DNA of 13,667 bases from an uncultured Bacilli bacterium (GCA_947593275.1 CANQDN010000020.1:1-13667); one strand, 5' to 3'. Shown: positions 1 through 6,906, numbered from the stretch's first letter. Notes: generated from the letters alone by a model not told the origin. Made by a program: numbers and translations.

Positions 1-89
1 GAACAAGCTCTAATCCTTATATAGTAGTAAACTAACTCTTGCCTATAGTGCTCTAACTTTTCATCTATGGGCAAGATTTGAAACTTCAT
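1..89 (+). ncRNA. 3' part of an unidentified structured transcript (tentative)
   Basis: All three + frames are closed by about position 35, so this is not the end of a + strand protein gene. A hairpin is visible: CTTGCCTATAG (38-48) pairs with CTATGGGCAAG (65-75) over 11 positions with one G-U, around a 16-base loop. A good intrinsic terminator follows directly. This fits the 3' end of a small RNA or a long 3' UTR whose 5' part is outside the window. I could not match it to tmRNA, RNase P RNA, SRP RNA or 6S RNA. A minus-strand open frame covers the same bases, so the call is weak. Confidence 0.3.
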
Positions 90-116
90 GGAAGATAATT
101 TTCTTCCTTTTTGTTT
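90..116 (+). terminator. Intrinsic terminator
   Basis: GGAAGA (90-95) pairs perfectly with TCTTCC (102-107) around a six-base loop, followed by the T-rich tract TTTTTGTTTGTT. The T tract lies only on the + strand side, so it ends a transcript entering from the left edge and insulates the rnjB promoter. Confidence 0.7.
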
Positions 117-169
117 GTTAGTAATTAAGTATTTATTAACATTGGAATTAGTCTCTTAAACTTAAATAC

Positions 170-198
170 TTGCTAACTTATAAGTTTTTTGGTATAAT
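170..198 (+). promoter_or_regulatory. Promoter of the RNase J2 gene
   Basis: The -35 box is TTGCTA (170-175), the spacer 17 bases, and the -10 box TATAAT (193-198) with a TGG extended -10 just upstream. The predicted start is near 205, giving a leader of about 50 bases. The ribosome site GGAG (243-246) precedes ATG 257. Confidence 0.75.
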
Positions 199-256
199 TA
201 ACATGCTTTAAAACTTTTTTATTTATTAATTTTAGTTGAAATGGAGTTGATTTTTA

Positions 257-1891
257 ATGAGTAAAATAAAGATTTTTAGTCTGGGTGGACTAGATGAAAA
301 TGGTAAAAATATGTATGTTGTTGAAGTAGATAAAGATATATTTATATTTGATTGTGGTCTTAAATATGCGAGTGGGAATATGCTTGGTATTGATTATATT
401 ATCCCGGATTTTACTTATTTAGTTAAAAATAAAAAGAGAATTAAAGGTTTATTTATTACTCATGGGCATTATGAGAATATGGGGGCTACTCAGGATTTAT
501 TATCAGTTATACCTAATTTAAAAGTTTATGCGACTAAATTTACAAAATATGTCTTAATGGAAATGGGTGTAAATAAAGATAATATAGTAGAAATAAAAGC
601 CCATAAGAAGCTTAATTTTGGGCATGTGAGTATTTTTCCATTAAGTGTAAATCATAGTGCTCCGGATGCAGTGATGTACGTTATAAACACGAAAGATGGG
701 GCAATATGTTATACAGGAGACTTTATCTTTGATCCATCAATGATGGGGGCTTATGACATGGATTTAGGTAAGATTGCTTATATTGGAAAATTAGGGGTTT
801 TATGCTTATTATCTGAGTCAGTTTTTAGTGAAAATATTGGACATACAAGTCCTAATCATAAGTTAGAAGATGTATTTAAAAAAGCTATAAAGGACTCTAA
901 GGGACGGATTATGTTTATGGTTTTACCAACCCATTTATATACAATTCAAGAGATATTTAACGCAAGTAGTAATACCCATCGTAAATTAGTTATTATGGGA
1001 AAAAGATTACAGAATATGATTAATTTTGGGCTTAATAATGGGTATTTAAATATCCAAGAAGATATTTTAGGAGATCTTACGAATATTAATGATAATAATG
1101 CAATATTACTTATTTGTGATGATAAAGCAAGTCCTTATCAAGCGATGAGTAAGATCTATAATGGATATGATAAGTTTATTCATTTAAAGAGTAGTGATAC
1201 GATTGTATTTTCGGAGCCTAGATATGATAGTAATGAAAAGTTATTAGTTAAACTAGAGAATGATTTATCGGAGGTTGGCTGTGAAATAGTTAATATTCCG
1301 AGTGATAAAATAATCGTGCAACATGCTTCTAGTGAGGATTTAATGCTCATGTTAAAGTTAATGCGCCCTAAGTATTATATGCCGGTTAAGGGGGAATATA
1401 GGTATATGGTGGGGAATGCAGACTTAGCAAATAGTTTAGGTATTCCTAAAGAAAATATTATTTTAAAACAAAATGGAGAAGTTGTTTTATTTCAAGATGG
1501 AGAACTTAAAGAATCAACGGATAAAATTAAAGTTAATGATTGTTTAATTGATGGAAAATCGAGTGATGATGTGGGAGAACTCGTTATTAAAGACCGTGAG
1601 ATGCTTAGTGAAAATGGGATTGTTTTAATAAGTGCGACCATATCCAAACAAGATAAAGTGTTACTTGTTGGTCCGGAGGTTACTACTAGAGGATTTATCT
1701 ATATCAAAGATAGTTTAGATATGATCGCCGAGATTAAAAAGATTAGTTTAAATATTATTGAGAGAAATATTACACCTACTTATGTAGATTATAATAAGAT
1801 TAAAACTGAAATAAGAGATGAATTAAGTTATTATTTATATGGGGAAACAGAGTGTAAGCCAATGATTATCGCGGTTGTGCAAGAAGTATAA
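257..1891 (+). CDS. rnjB: RNase J2-like metallo-beta-lactamase/beta-CASP ribonuclease with degenerate active site
   Basis: The full-length 544-residue protein has the RNase J layout: a beta-lactamase core, a beta-CASP insert, and a C-terminal domain ending KPMIIAVVQEV. The family acts in RNA decay and rRNA maturation. The N-terminal GGLDENGKN and MLGIDYIIPD blocks, VNHS (His133), TGDFIFD (Asp155) and GEYR block are all recognisable. Several metal or catalytic positions differ from RNase J1: HGHxDH is HGHYEN (69-74), so Asp becomes Glu and His becomes Asn; PVHGEYR is PVKGEYR (Lys378); and the TGSQGEP loop is replaced near 285-295. As I recall, B. subtilis RNase J2 has similar changes at the same places, so this is best read as the weak or inactive J2 partner of a J1 encoded elsewhere. 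The start is set by GGAG ten bases upstream and by the family N-terminus. The next gene lies 41 bases downstream. Confidence 0.9.
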   Translation: MSKIKIFSLGGLDENGKNMYVVEVDKDIFIFDCGLKYASGNMLGIDYIIPDFTYLVKNKKRIKGLFITHGHYENMGATQDLLSVIPNLKVYATKFTKYVLMEMGVNKDNIVEIKAHKKLNFGHVSIFPLSVNHSAPDAVMYVINTKDGAICYTGDFIFDPSMMGAYDMDLGKIAYIGKLGVLCLLSESVFSENIGHTSPNHKLEDVFKKAIKDSKGRIMFMVLPTHLYTIQEIFNASSNTHRKLVIMGKRLQNMINFGLNNGYLNIQEDILGDLTNINDNNAILLICDDKASPYQAMSKIYNGYDKFIHLKSSDTIVFSEPRYDSNEKLLVKLENDLSEVGCEIVNIPSDKIIVQHASSEDLMLMLKLMRPKYYMPVKGEYRYMVGNADLANSLGIPKENIILKQNGEVVLFQDGELKESTDKIKVNDCLIDGKSSDDVGELVIKDREMLSENGIVLISATISKQDKVLLVGPEVTTRGFIYIKDSLDMIAEIKKISLNIIERNITPTYVDYNKIKTEIRDELSYYLYGETECKPMIIAVVQEV

Positions 1892-1900
1892 AAAATAAAG

Positions 1901-1932
1901 ATTCAGCCATAATAGAAATGGGTGAATTTTTT
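1901..1932 (+). promoter_or_regulatory. Hairpin with T tract that contains the next gene's ribosome site
   Basis: ATTCAGCC (1901-1908) pairs with GGGTGAAT (1920-1927) with one mismatch around an 11-base loop, followed by six T (1927-1932). This has the shape of an intrinsic terminator for rnjB. Its 3' arm is also the GGGTGA ribosome site for ATG 1933, so it could either limit transcription into the small gene or hide its ribosome site. Confidence 0.45.
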
Positions 1933-2376
1933 ATGAAAGAAAAGAATGATAATATTGAGTTTTTAAATTTAATTTATCAGAATGCACAAATGGGGTTAAT
2001 TGGGATTGATGCAGTACTTGATAAAGTGGAGGATCAAGAGATATTAAAAATTATTAAAGAACAACATAAGGAATATGAGAAGTTTTGTCGGGATGCGAAA
2101 AAGATCCTTTTTAAATATGGAACTAAAGAAGAAGAGATAAGTGGACTTCAAAAGTTATCGAGTAAAATTATGAGTGAGATGATGACTTTTAATAAAGAAG
2201 ATAAGAATATAGTTAAACTTATGATGGAAGGGAATGAAAAAGGAGTAATTGCCATTAAAGAGAAACTTAATATGTATGAAAGTGATCCGAATATTGATCC
2301 AGAAATAATCGAGCTCGCACGAAAATTATACGCGACTGAAGAACATAATCGAGAAGAGTTTGAAAGTTATTTATAA
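1933..2376 (+). CDS. Small all-helical protein, ferritin-like four-helix-bundle type (hypothetical)
   Basis: 147 residues from ATG 1933. I prefer this start to the in-frame ATG at 1918 because GGGTGA (1920-1925) sits seven bases upstream, whereas nothing resembling a ribosome site precedes 1918. The protein is soluble, highly charged and predicted almost wholly helical, with Glu and His spread along the helices (DKVEDQEILKIIKEQHKEYE; ATEEHNREEFESYL). It resembles small DUF2383/ferritin-like proteins of clostridia and bacilli, which share the N-terminal pattern of QNAxMG followed by an acidic helix. A conserved iron site is not obvious, so no enzymatic role is claimed. It follows rnjB closely, probably by read-through past a weak hairpin, and is closed by its own terminator. 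Family assignment is from memory. Confidence 0.75.
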   Translation: MKEKNDNIEFLNLIYQNAQMGLIGIDAVLDKVEDQEILKIIKEQHKEYEKFCRDAKKILFKYGTKEEEISGLQKLSSKIMSEMMTFNKEDKNIVKLMMEGNEKGVIAIKEKLNMYESDPNIDPEIIELARKLYATEEHNREEFESYL

Positions 2377-2381
2377 AAGAG

Positions 2382-2409
2382 AAAAAGCCTTGAATTTTGG
2401 CTTTTTTTT
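2382..2409 (+). terminator. Intrinsic terminator after the helical protein gene
   Basis: AAAAAGCC (2382-2389) pairs with GGCTTTTT (2399-2406) around a nine-base loop, with the T run extending to 2409. It starts six bases after the stop codon. Its loop also holds the -35 box of the next promoter. Confidence 0.8.
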
Positions 2410-2418
2410 AGTTATAAT
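2390..2418 (+). promoter_or_regulatory. Promoter of the lipoprotein-YtxH operon, nested in the terminator
   Basis: -35 TTGAAT (2390-2395), spacer 17, -10 TATAAT (2413-2418). The predicted start near 2425 leaves a leader of about 15 bases before ATG 2440, with GGAGGA (2429-2434) as ribosome site. The -35 lies in the loop of the preceding terminator and the spacer covers its T tract. Confidence 0.65.
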
Positions 2419-2439
2419 TATTTAATGTGGAGGATATAA

Positions 2440-3072
2440 ATGAAAAGAATATTCCTGCTATGTATAATTCTTTTTATGGTAAGTGGTTGTGCGAATGTTA
2501 AAAGTCTTGCCGTAGATGATATTATTCATAATGCAATAAATAGTAATATGAATGCTAAAAATGTAAATAGAGTTGGATATCGCTATTATAAACCTAGAGG
2601 GTTAAGTTTAAGAGATAGTGATAATTATAATGAAGTATTTACAAGTTTAAATTATACATATTATATGTATGTTGATTTAGTTAGTTATAATAGTAAAGTT
2701 TTATTTAATTATGAAGAGAATCCGAAGGCTTATTATTCAAAAAAGATTACAAATGGTGATAAGTTTGGGTATATTGAGATAAATAATTATAAAAATAATC
2801 AATATTTAATTGAAATAATGTATAATTATGCTAAAATAGAAGTGATAGTGTATGAAAGAGATATAAAGTCAAGTGTTATGTATGCAGTATCTATTCTATC
2901 ATCAATTACGTATAATGATAGTGTAATTAAAAATTATATGAAGATTGATACGGAAAACTTACCGGAGGAGAAGTTTGATATATTTGAGATAGTCGGTAGG
3001 GATGATTACTTACAATTTAAAGACGAAGAAGATGTATTAGAAGATAATAATGATCCCGATTATATAAAATAG
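2440..3072 (+). CDS. Putative lipoprotein of unknown function
   Basis: 210 residues. The N-terminus MKRIFLLCIILFMVSGC is a short lipoprotein signal with lipobox VSGC, so Cys17 should be lipid-modified and the mature protein held on the outer face of the membrane. The mature part is rich in Tyr, Asn and Asp, with alternating hydrophobic stretches that suggest beta structure (for example LIEIMYNYAKIEVIVYERD), and has a strongly acidic tail (residues about 185-207). I see no catalytic motif and do not recognise the family. The start is fixed by GGAGGA six bases upstream and by the signal peptide. It is first in a run of four tightly spaced genes (13 bases, then 1- and 8-base overlaps) that otherwise encode membrane-associated proteins, which suggests an envelope role. 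Confidence 0.85.
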   Translation: MKRIFLLCIILFMVSGCANVKSLAVDDIIHNAINSNMNAKNVNRVGYRYYKPRGLSLRDSDNYNEVFTSLNYTYYMYVDLVSYNSKVLFNYEENPKAYYSKKITNGDKFGYIEINNYKNNQYLIEIMYNYAKIEVIVYERDIKSSVMYAVSILSSITYNDSVIKNYMKIDTENLPEEKFDIFEIVGRDDYLQFKDEEDVLEDNNDPDYIK

Positions 3073-3085
3073 GAGAGTGTTCTAA

Positions 3086-3952
3086 ATGGGCTTAATGAAT
3101 AAACTTAAAAATATTTTGTTTGAAGAAGAAGAAGTAGAAATACCAATAATTGAAAAGAAAGCTAAAAAGGAAAGTGCCTCAGTTAGTAAAGAAATTCCAA
3201 GAGAGGAAGTTAAAGAACGCTATAATGCGGATTTTTATGAAGATTTAACACCAACGATAAATAGAGAAAGTAAAATGGAAGAAGAAGCTAAGAGTAGTGA
3301 TGGTTCTAAGGATGAGGCTATAGTTTCAGATAGAGAAATGTTTAAGAGTGAGAAAACCTTTAATTTTCCAGCATTTGATGAAGAAGAGTTTCAAAGTGTT
3401 TCTAAAGTTACAAGACAAAATAATGTCTTAGAAAGAGAAAGTAAAAAGGCTCCTAAAACAGAATACAAGAGAATAGAAAAGACAGAAGTAGTGGAAAAAA
3501 CGAAGTTTAAACCATCACCAATTATAAGTCCAGTTTATGGGATTTTAGATAAAAATTATACTCCGGATGAAATAACAAGTCGGGTGGATACATCTAGAAG
3601 ACTTGATTTTGATAGTGTTAGAAATAAAGCTTTTGGGAAAGTAGAAGAACCTAAAGAAGAGATATTAGAAGAAGAAATAGAAGAAGATAATGATAATAAG
3701 ATATTAGAAGAAAAGCTTGAAAAAGCAAGAACTATTGATGAACTTTTAAAAGATAGTAGTGATGAAGTTATTCCTTTAAGAAAAAATATAGAAGAAAAAG
3801 AAGAAGAAGTTATAAATGAAGATGAGAGTGATGCAATAATTTCTTTAGATGAGACCGAAAAAGAGGAGAAGAAAAAAGAGGATGATACATTGGAAAGTGA
3901 TCTATTTGATTTAATTGATTCAATGTATGAGAATAGAGAGGATGGTGAGTAA
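3086..3952 (+). CDS. Acidic, largely disordered cytoplasmic protein with a conserved-looking SPxISPVYGILDKNY core motif
   Basis: 288 residues, dominated by Glu and Lys, with no signal peptide or membrane span. The N-terminus MGLMNKLKNILF is a short amphipathic helix followed by an acidic run, recalling the membrane-binding start of SepF-like division proteins, although no SepF core is present. The middle carries a compact, low-charge motif KPSPIISPVYGILDKNY (142-158) that stands out from the disordered flanks and looks like a docking peptide. The C-terminus (about 268-282) is a second helix, ESDLFDLIDSMYE. It follows the lipoprotein by 13 bases with ribosome site AGGAGAG (3071-3077), and its stop overlaps the next start in TAATG, implying coupled translation. 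A scaffold or adaptor at the membrane is my inference; I cannot name a family. Confidence 0.8.
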   Translation: MGLMNKLKNILFEEEEVEIPIIEKKAKKESASVSKEIPREEVKERYNADFYEDLTPTINRESKMEEEAKSSDGSKDEAIVSDREMFKSEKTFNFPAFDEEEFQSVSKVTRQNNVLERESKKAPKTEYKRIEKTEVVEKTKFKPSPIISPVYGILDKNYTPDEITSRVDTSRRLDFDSVRNKAFGKVEEPKEEILEEEIEEDNDNKILEEKLEKARTIDELLKDSSDEVIPLRKNIEEKEEEVINEDESDAIISLDETEKEEKKKEDDTLESDLFDLIDSMYENREDGE

Positions 3953-4248
3953 TGGATTTCTGGTTATCATTTTTACCAATTATAATATATGTATTATTAA
4001 TAGTGTTACTTGTTGTAGGCATAATTTTGGGAATTAAGTCTATAATAACTATTAATAAAGTAGAAAAAGTTGTGGATGATGTAAACGAGAAAGTAGAATC
4101 ATTAAAAGGGTTCTTTCAAATTGTGGATTTTACGACAGATAAGATTGTTACAATGACAGATAGGATTGTTGATGCAGTATCAAGTGTAGCGTCTAAGATC
4201 TTTTTTAGAAAGAAAGAAAAGAAAATTAAGGAGGAAAAAAATGACTAA
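3952..4248 (+). CDS. Small single-pass membrane protein, DUF948-like
   Basis: 98 residues. A hydrophobic N-terminal segment (about 4-29, LPIIIYVLLIVLLVVGIILG) is followed by an amphipathic helix of coiled-coil type (about 35-75, NKVEKVVDDVNEKVESLKGF) and a Lys/Glu tail. The layout matches DUF948-type proteins (B. subtilis YtxG is an example), which often sit next to YtxH genes, as here. The start codon overlaps the previous stop by one base and the end overlaps the next gene by eight bases, so its level is probably set by translational coupling. The charge pattern places the coiled coil in the cytoplasm. The function of this family is not settled; a stress- or envelope-related role is the usual guess. 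Confidence 0.8.
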   Translation: MDFWLSFLPIIIYVLLIVLLVVGIILGIKSIITINKVEKVVDDVNEKVESLKGFFQIVDFTTDKIVTMTDRIVDAVSSVASKIFFRKKEKKIKEEKND

Positions 4249-4699
4249 AAAAGAACATGGAATTGGAAAATTATTAGTTGGAGCGGGTATTGGTGTTGGT
4301 CTTGGATTATTATTTGCCCCTAAAAGTGGGAAAGAAACAAGACATGATTTAAAAGTTAAGATGGATGCTTTAATTGAAAAAGCTAAAAAATTAGAAGTAA
4401 AAGATATTAAGAAAAATATTGAGAAAAAAGTTTTAGAGATTAAAGAAGATTTAAAGAATTTAGATAAAGAAACAGCAGTTGATAAAATTAAAGAGGGAGC
4501 TAAAAGAATTAAGAAAAAAGCCGATGATTTAGTAGATTATGCTGTAAAAAAAGGAACACCTGTAATTGAAGCAGCGGCTAAAGAAGTAAAAGAATCTACG
4601 ATTAAAACTTTAGAGAAAATTACCGATAAATTAAAAGAAGATGAGAAAAAAGAAGAAGTCAAAAAGACTCCTAAACAAGTGGCGAAAAAAAGCAAATAA
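4241..4699 (+). CDS. YtxH-family protein
   Basis: 152 residues. The N-terminus has the YtxH signature: a Gly-rich hydrophobic segment (about 8-25, GKLLVGAGIGVGLGLLF) followed directly by APKSGKETR. The rest is a long Lys/Glu-rich amphipathic helix, which in related proteins is predicted to lie along the membrane or form coiled coils. YtxH proteins are small membrane-associated proteins of low-GC bacteria, often linked to general stress operons; the molecular role is unknown. AAGGAGG (4228-4234) is the strongest ribosome site of this operon and lies inside the end of the preceding gene. The stop codon falls in the loop of the operon terminator, so the last codons form part of its stem. Confidence 0.88.
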   Translation: MTKKEHGIGKLLVGAGIGVGLGLLFAPKSGKETRHDLKVKMDALIEKAKKLEVKDIKKNIEKKVLEIKEDLKNLDKETAVDKIKEGAKRIKKKADDLVDYAVKKGTPVIEAAAKEVKESTIKTLEKITDKLKEDEKKEEVKKTPKQVAKKSK

Positions 4700-4715
4700 A
4701 ATGCTTCTTTTTTTT
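4685..4715 (+). terminator. Intrinsic terminator overlapping the ytxH 3' end
   Basis: The A-rich arm ending AAGCA (to 4694) pairs with TGCTT (4702-4706) and then with the long T run to 4715, with one C interruption. The TAA stop (4697-4699) lies in the loop. It ends the four-gene operon. Confidence 0.65.
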
Positions 4716-4735
4716 GGGAAAAAGATAGGTTAATC

Positions 4736-4764
4736 TTGACAAGTAAGCATAGAAAAGATATACT
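4736..4764 (+). promoter_or_regulatory. Promoter of the repeat-containing surface protein
   Basis: A consensus -35 TTGACA (4736-4741), 17-base spacer and -10 TATACT (4759-4764) predict a start near 4771 and a leader of about 30 bases. GGGTGG (4790-4795) serves as ribosome site for ATG 4800. This is the best sigma-A promoter match in the window, suggesting strong basal expression. Confidence 0.8.
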
Positions 4765-4799
4765 TATCATAGAAATAATAAGAAAGTAAGGGTGGTAAT

Positions 4800-6854
4800 A
4801 TGGAAAAAGAGTACAGGGTTAGTTGGCTTAAAGTTTTCGGAATAATTTTGGGGTTAATTGTTATTGTTTTTTTAATATATTTTTTATATCCTAAACATAA
4901 GGATACAGGTAGTTTAGCTAATACTACTTATATAAATAATATTAATTTAATGAAAGAAGCCGGTTTTGAATATTTTAAGGGAAGTAATTTACCGGAGAAG
5001 ATTGGGGATAGTTCTAAAATTACTTTAGAAGAGATGATTGATAGTAAGCTTTTATTAGAGTTTTATGATGATAATGGTAAGAGTTGCGATGTAAAAGAAA
5101 GTTATGTAAAGGTAACTAAAACATTGGATAATGAATATGCGATGAAGGTTAGTTTAAGTTGTGAGGGTAAGAGTGATTATATCGTAACTTCGATTGGAAG
5201 TAATAATATAATTGTAAATAATAGTGATGATAATAATAATGATATTGTAAATAAAGATGATAAGACTAGTGGTAGTGTTGTTTACAATAATTATTATTAT
5301 AATAATTCTAGCTCAAATAGTAATAAACAAGAAGGAACTACTATAACTAAGTATAATATTAACTATGTATATACATGTAAAGATAATTGTAATAATGATT
5401 GTAAAGGTGATTGTACAAGTAGTGTATATTATTATGTTTATTTTGACAGTGATGGAGGAAGTTATGTTCCTAGAGAGATGATAAAAGCAGGAGAATATGC
5501 GGAATATCGAGTTACATCTAAGAGTGGTTATACATTCCTTGGGTGGTATTTAAACGGGGTTAAGTATGATTTTAAGACACCTGTTAAGGAAACAATAACT
5601 TTAAAAGCTAAGTGGGAAAAAAGTGTAGAGACGAAACATGAAGTTAAGTTTTTGCCTAATAATGGAGAGGCAAGTTTTAGTGAATGGATAGAAGATGGAA
5701 ATAGAGCAGCTATTCCTTCTAGCCCTACTAAAAAGTGTTATAAATTTTTAGGTTGGTATTTAAATGGTGTTAAGTATGACTTTAATAAACCAGTTTTAGG
5801 AGATATTGTATTGGAAGCTAAATGGCAGGATGATGGAAGTTGTAAAAAGATAGAAGAATATTTAGTAGAATATAATACTAATGGGGGTACTTTTGTACCT
5901 AGTGAAAGAGTTTTAGAAGGAAATTATGCGACAAGACCAAGTAAACCAACAATGGATTGCAAGAGATTTGTTGCGTGGCATGTAGGTTCTTTAAATGGGG
6001 CAGTTTATAATTTTGATAAACCAGTTTATAGTAATTTAACTTTAGTTGCGGAGTGGGAAGATGATGGTAGTTGCAATTCCCAAAAATACTATACAGTTTC
6101 TTTTAATACAAATGGAGGAGGAACTATAAAATCGGAGACTATTTTAGAGGGAAATAGAGCAACAGAACCAAGAGATCCATCTAAGAGTGGTTATACATTC
6201 CTCGGTTGGTTTGATAAATGGGGAGATGAATTCGATTTTAGAACAAGAATTTATCAAGATACGACTTTATATGCGCATTGGGAAAAAGATCAAGTTAAAT
6301 ATAATACTTATTGTAAAATAAATACTGAAAGAGTATATTCTACTAGTTATATAGCTAGACCGGAAAATAATAAGACTTCTTTAAATGTTAATTATACTTT
6401 AGAGTTATATAAAACTAGAGCTAAGTTTAGAAAGATTGTTAGTTATGGGAATTTAAGTACTTTAGCAGAATATAATAGTGCTTATAGATATTTACAAACT
6501 AAAAGTGGAAATACTTTAAATATGGTGGAATCGGCAAGTGAGGGGATAGATCCTAAAAGTGGAACAAATTTAAGAGCTACTTCTTTAAAATCTTATAATA
6601 TGACTCCAATTGTTACAACTAATAGAACTACAGGTAATTATTGGTATTTCAATGTTAATTTAAGAATTAGTGGTTTAAATAATGTTATTAATGCTCAACC
6701 TTTTTATCCAAATAAAAGTAGTAGTTGGTATATATATTTTACACCATTATATTTTGATATAGAGTATACAGACTTGAGTGATTGTGTTAATGATTTAGCG
6801 TCCAGATCTAGTTCATATCGCAGTTATGAGATAACAGATACTTATTATCGTTAA
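4800..6854 (+). CDS. Membrane-anchored surface protein with four Listeria-Bacteroides (Flg_new) repeats
   Basis: 684 residues. A short positive cytoplasmic end precedes a single membrane span (about 10-30); with no cleavage site or sortase motif, this predicts a type II protein facing outward. Residues about 38-133 form an alpha/beta-type domain with Cys96 and Cys121. A Ser/Asn-rich linker with a YNNYYYNN stretch and a CX3CX3CX3C segment (193-205) follows. Four Flg_new (InlB B-repeat type) units lie at about 211-272, 279-342, 353-419 and 430-494, each with a GG near the start, a (F/V)(L/A)GW- or AW-type core and a closing (K/E/H)W. The last 190 residues are a Tyr/Ser/Asn-rich region I do not recognise. 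Such repeats are typical of adhesins and other surface proteins of Gram-positive and gut bacteria; binding to host, glycan or neighbour cells is inference. It is transcribed from its own strong promoter. Confidence 0.85.
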   Translation: MEKEYRVSWLKVFGIILGLIVIVFLIYFLYPKHKDTGSLANTTYINNINLMKEAGFEYFKGSNLPEKIGDSSKITLEEMIDSKLLLEFYDDNGKSCDVKESYVKVTKTLDNEYAMKVSLSCEGKSDYIVTSIGSNNIIVNNSDDNNNDIVNKDDKTSGSVVYNNYYYNNSSSNSNKQEGTTITKYNINYVYTCKDNCNNDCKGDCTSSVYYYVYFDSDGGSYVPREMIKAGEYAEYRVTSKSGYTFLGWYLNGVKYDFKTPVKETITLKAKWEKSVETKHEVKFLPNNGEASFSEWIEDGNRAAIPSSPTKKCYKFLGWYLNGVKYDFNKPVLGDIVLEAKWQDDGSCKKIEEYLVEYNTNGGTFVPSERVLEGNYATRPSKPTMDCKRFVAWHVGSLNGAVYNFDKPVYSNLTLVAEWEDDGSCNSQKYYTVSFNTNGGGTIKSETILEGNRATEPRDPSKSGYTFLGWFDKWGDEFDFRTRIYQDTTLYAHWEKDQVKYNTYCKINTERVYSTSYIARPENNKTSLNVNYTLELYKTRAKFRKIVSYGNLSTLAEYNSAYRYLQTKSGNTLNMVESASEGIDPKSGTNLRATSLKSYNMTPIVTTNRTTGNYWYFNVNLRISGLNNVINAQPFYPNKSSSWYIYFTPLYFDIEYTDLSDCVNDLASRSSSYRSYEITDTYYR
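5430..6281 (+). repeat. Four tandem Flg_new-type protein repeats
   Basis: The units are about 62-67 codons each (5430-5615, 5634-5825, 5856-6056, 6087-6281). Units 1 and 2 share YLNGVKYDF with nearly the same codons. Units 1 and 4 share a perfect 25-base stretch (5515-5539 and 6178-6202) encoding SKSGYTF, which points to recent duplication or gene conversion. Units 2 and 3 end in DDGSC and also have a Cys just before the core (313 and 387), whereas units 1 and 4 have neither. Confidence 0.8.
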
Positions 6855-6859
6855 TTAAT

Positions 6860-6884
6860 AAAGGTTCATAAGAATGAACCTTTT
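6860..6884 (+). terminator. Hairpin between surface protein and aminopeptidase genes, weak terminator
   Basis: AAAGGTTCA (6860-6868) pairs perfectly with TGAACCTTT (6875-6883) around TAAGAA. Only four T follow before AAAG, so termination is probably partial. No clear promoter is seen between it and ATG 6907, so the next gene may depend on read-through. Confidence 0.55.
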
Positions 6885-6906
6885 AAAGTTAGAAAGGAGA
6901 TTTAGA

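Noticed and set aside
3810..4022. Minus-strand open frame opposite the acidic and DUF948-like genes
   Set aside because: It is His/Ser/Leu-rich low-complexity sequence created by Glu/Asp-rich codons on the other strand; no ribosome site or promoter.
4537..4770. Minus-strand open frame opposite ytxH and its terminator
   Set aside because: It runs through the terminator and the next gene's promoter region; Phe/Leu-rich composition is the shadow of Lys/Glu codons.
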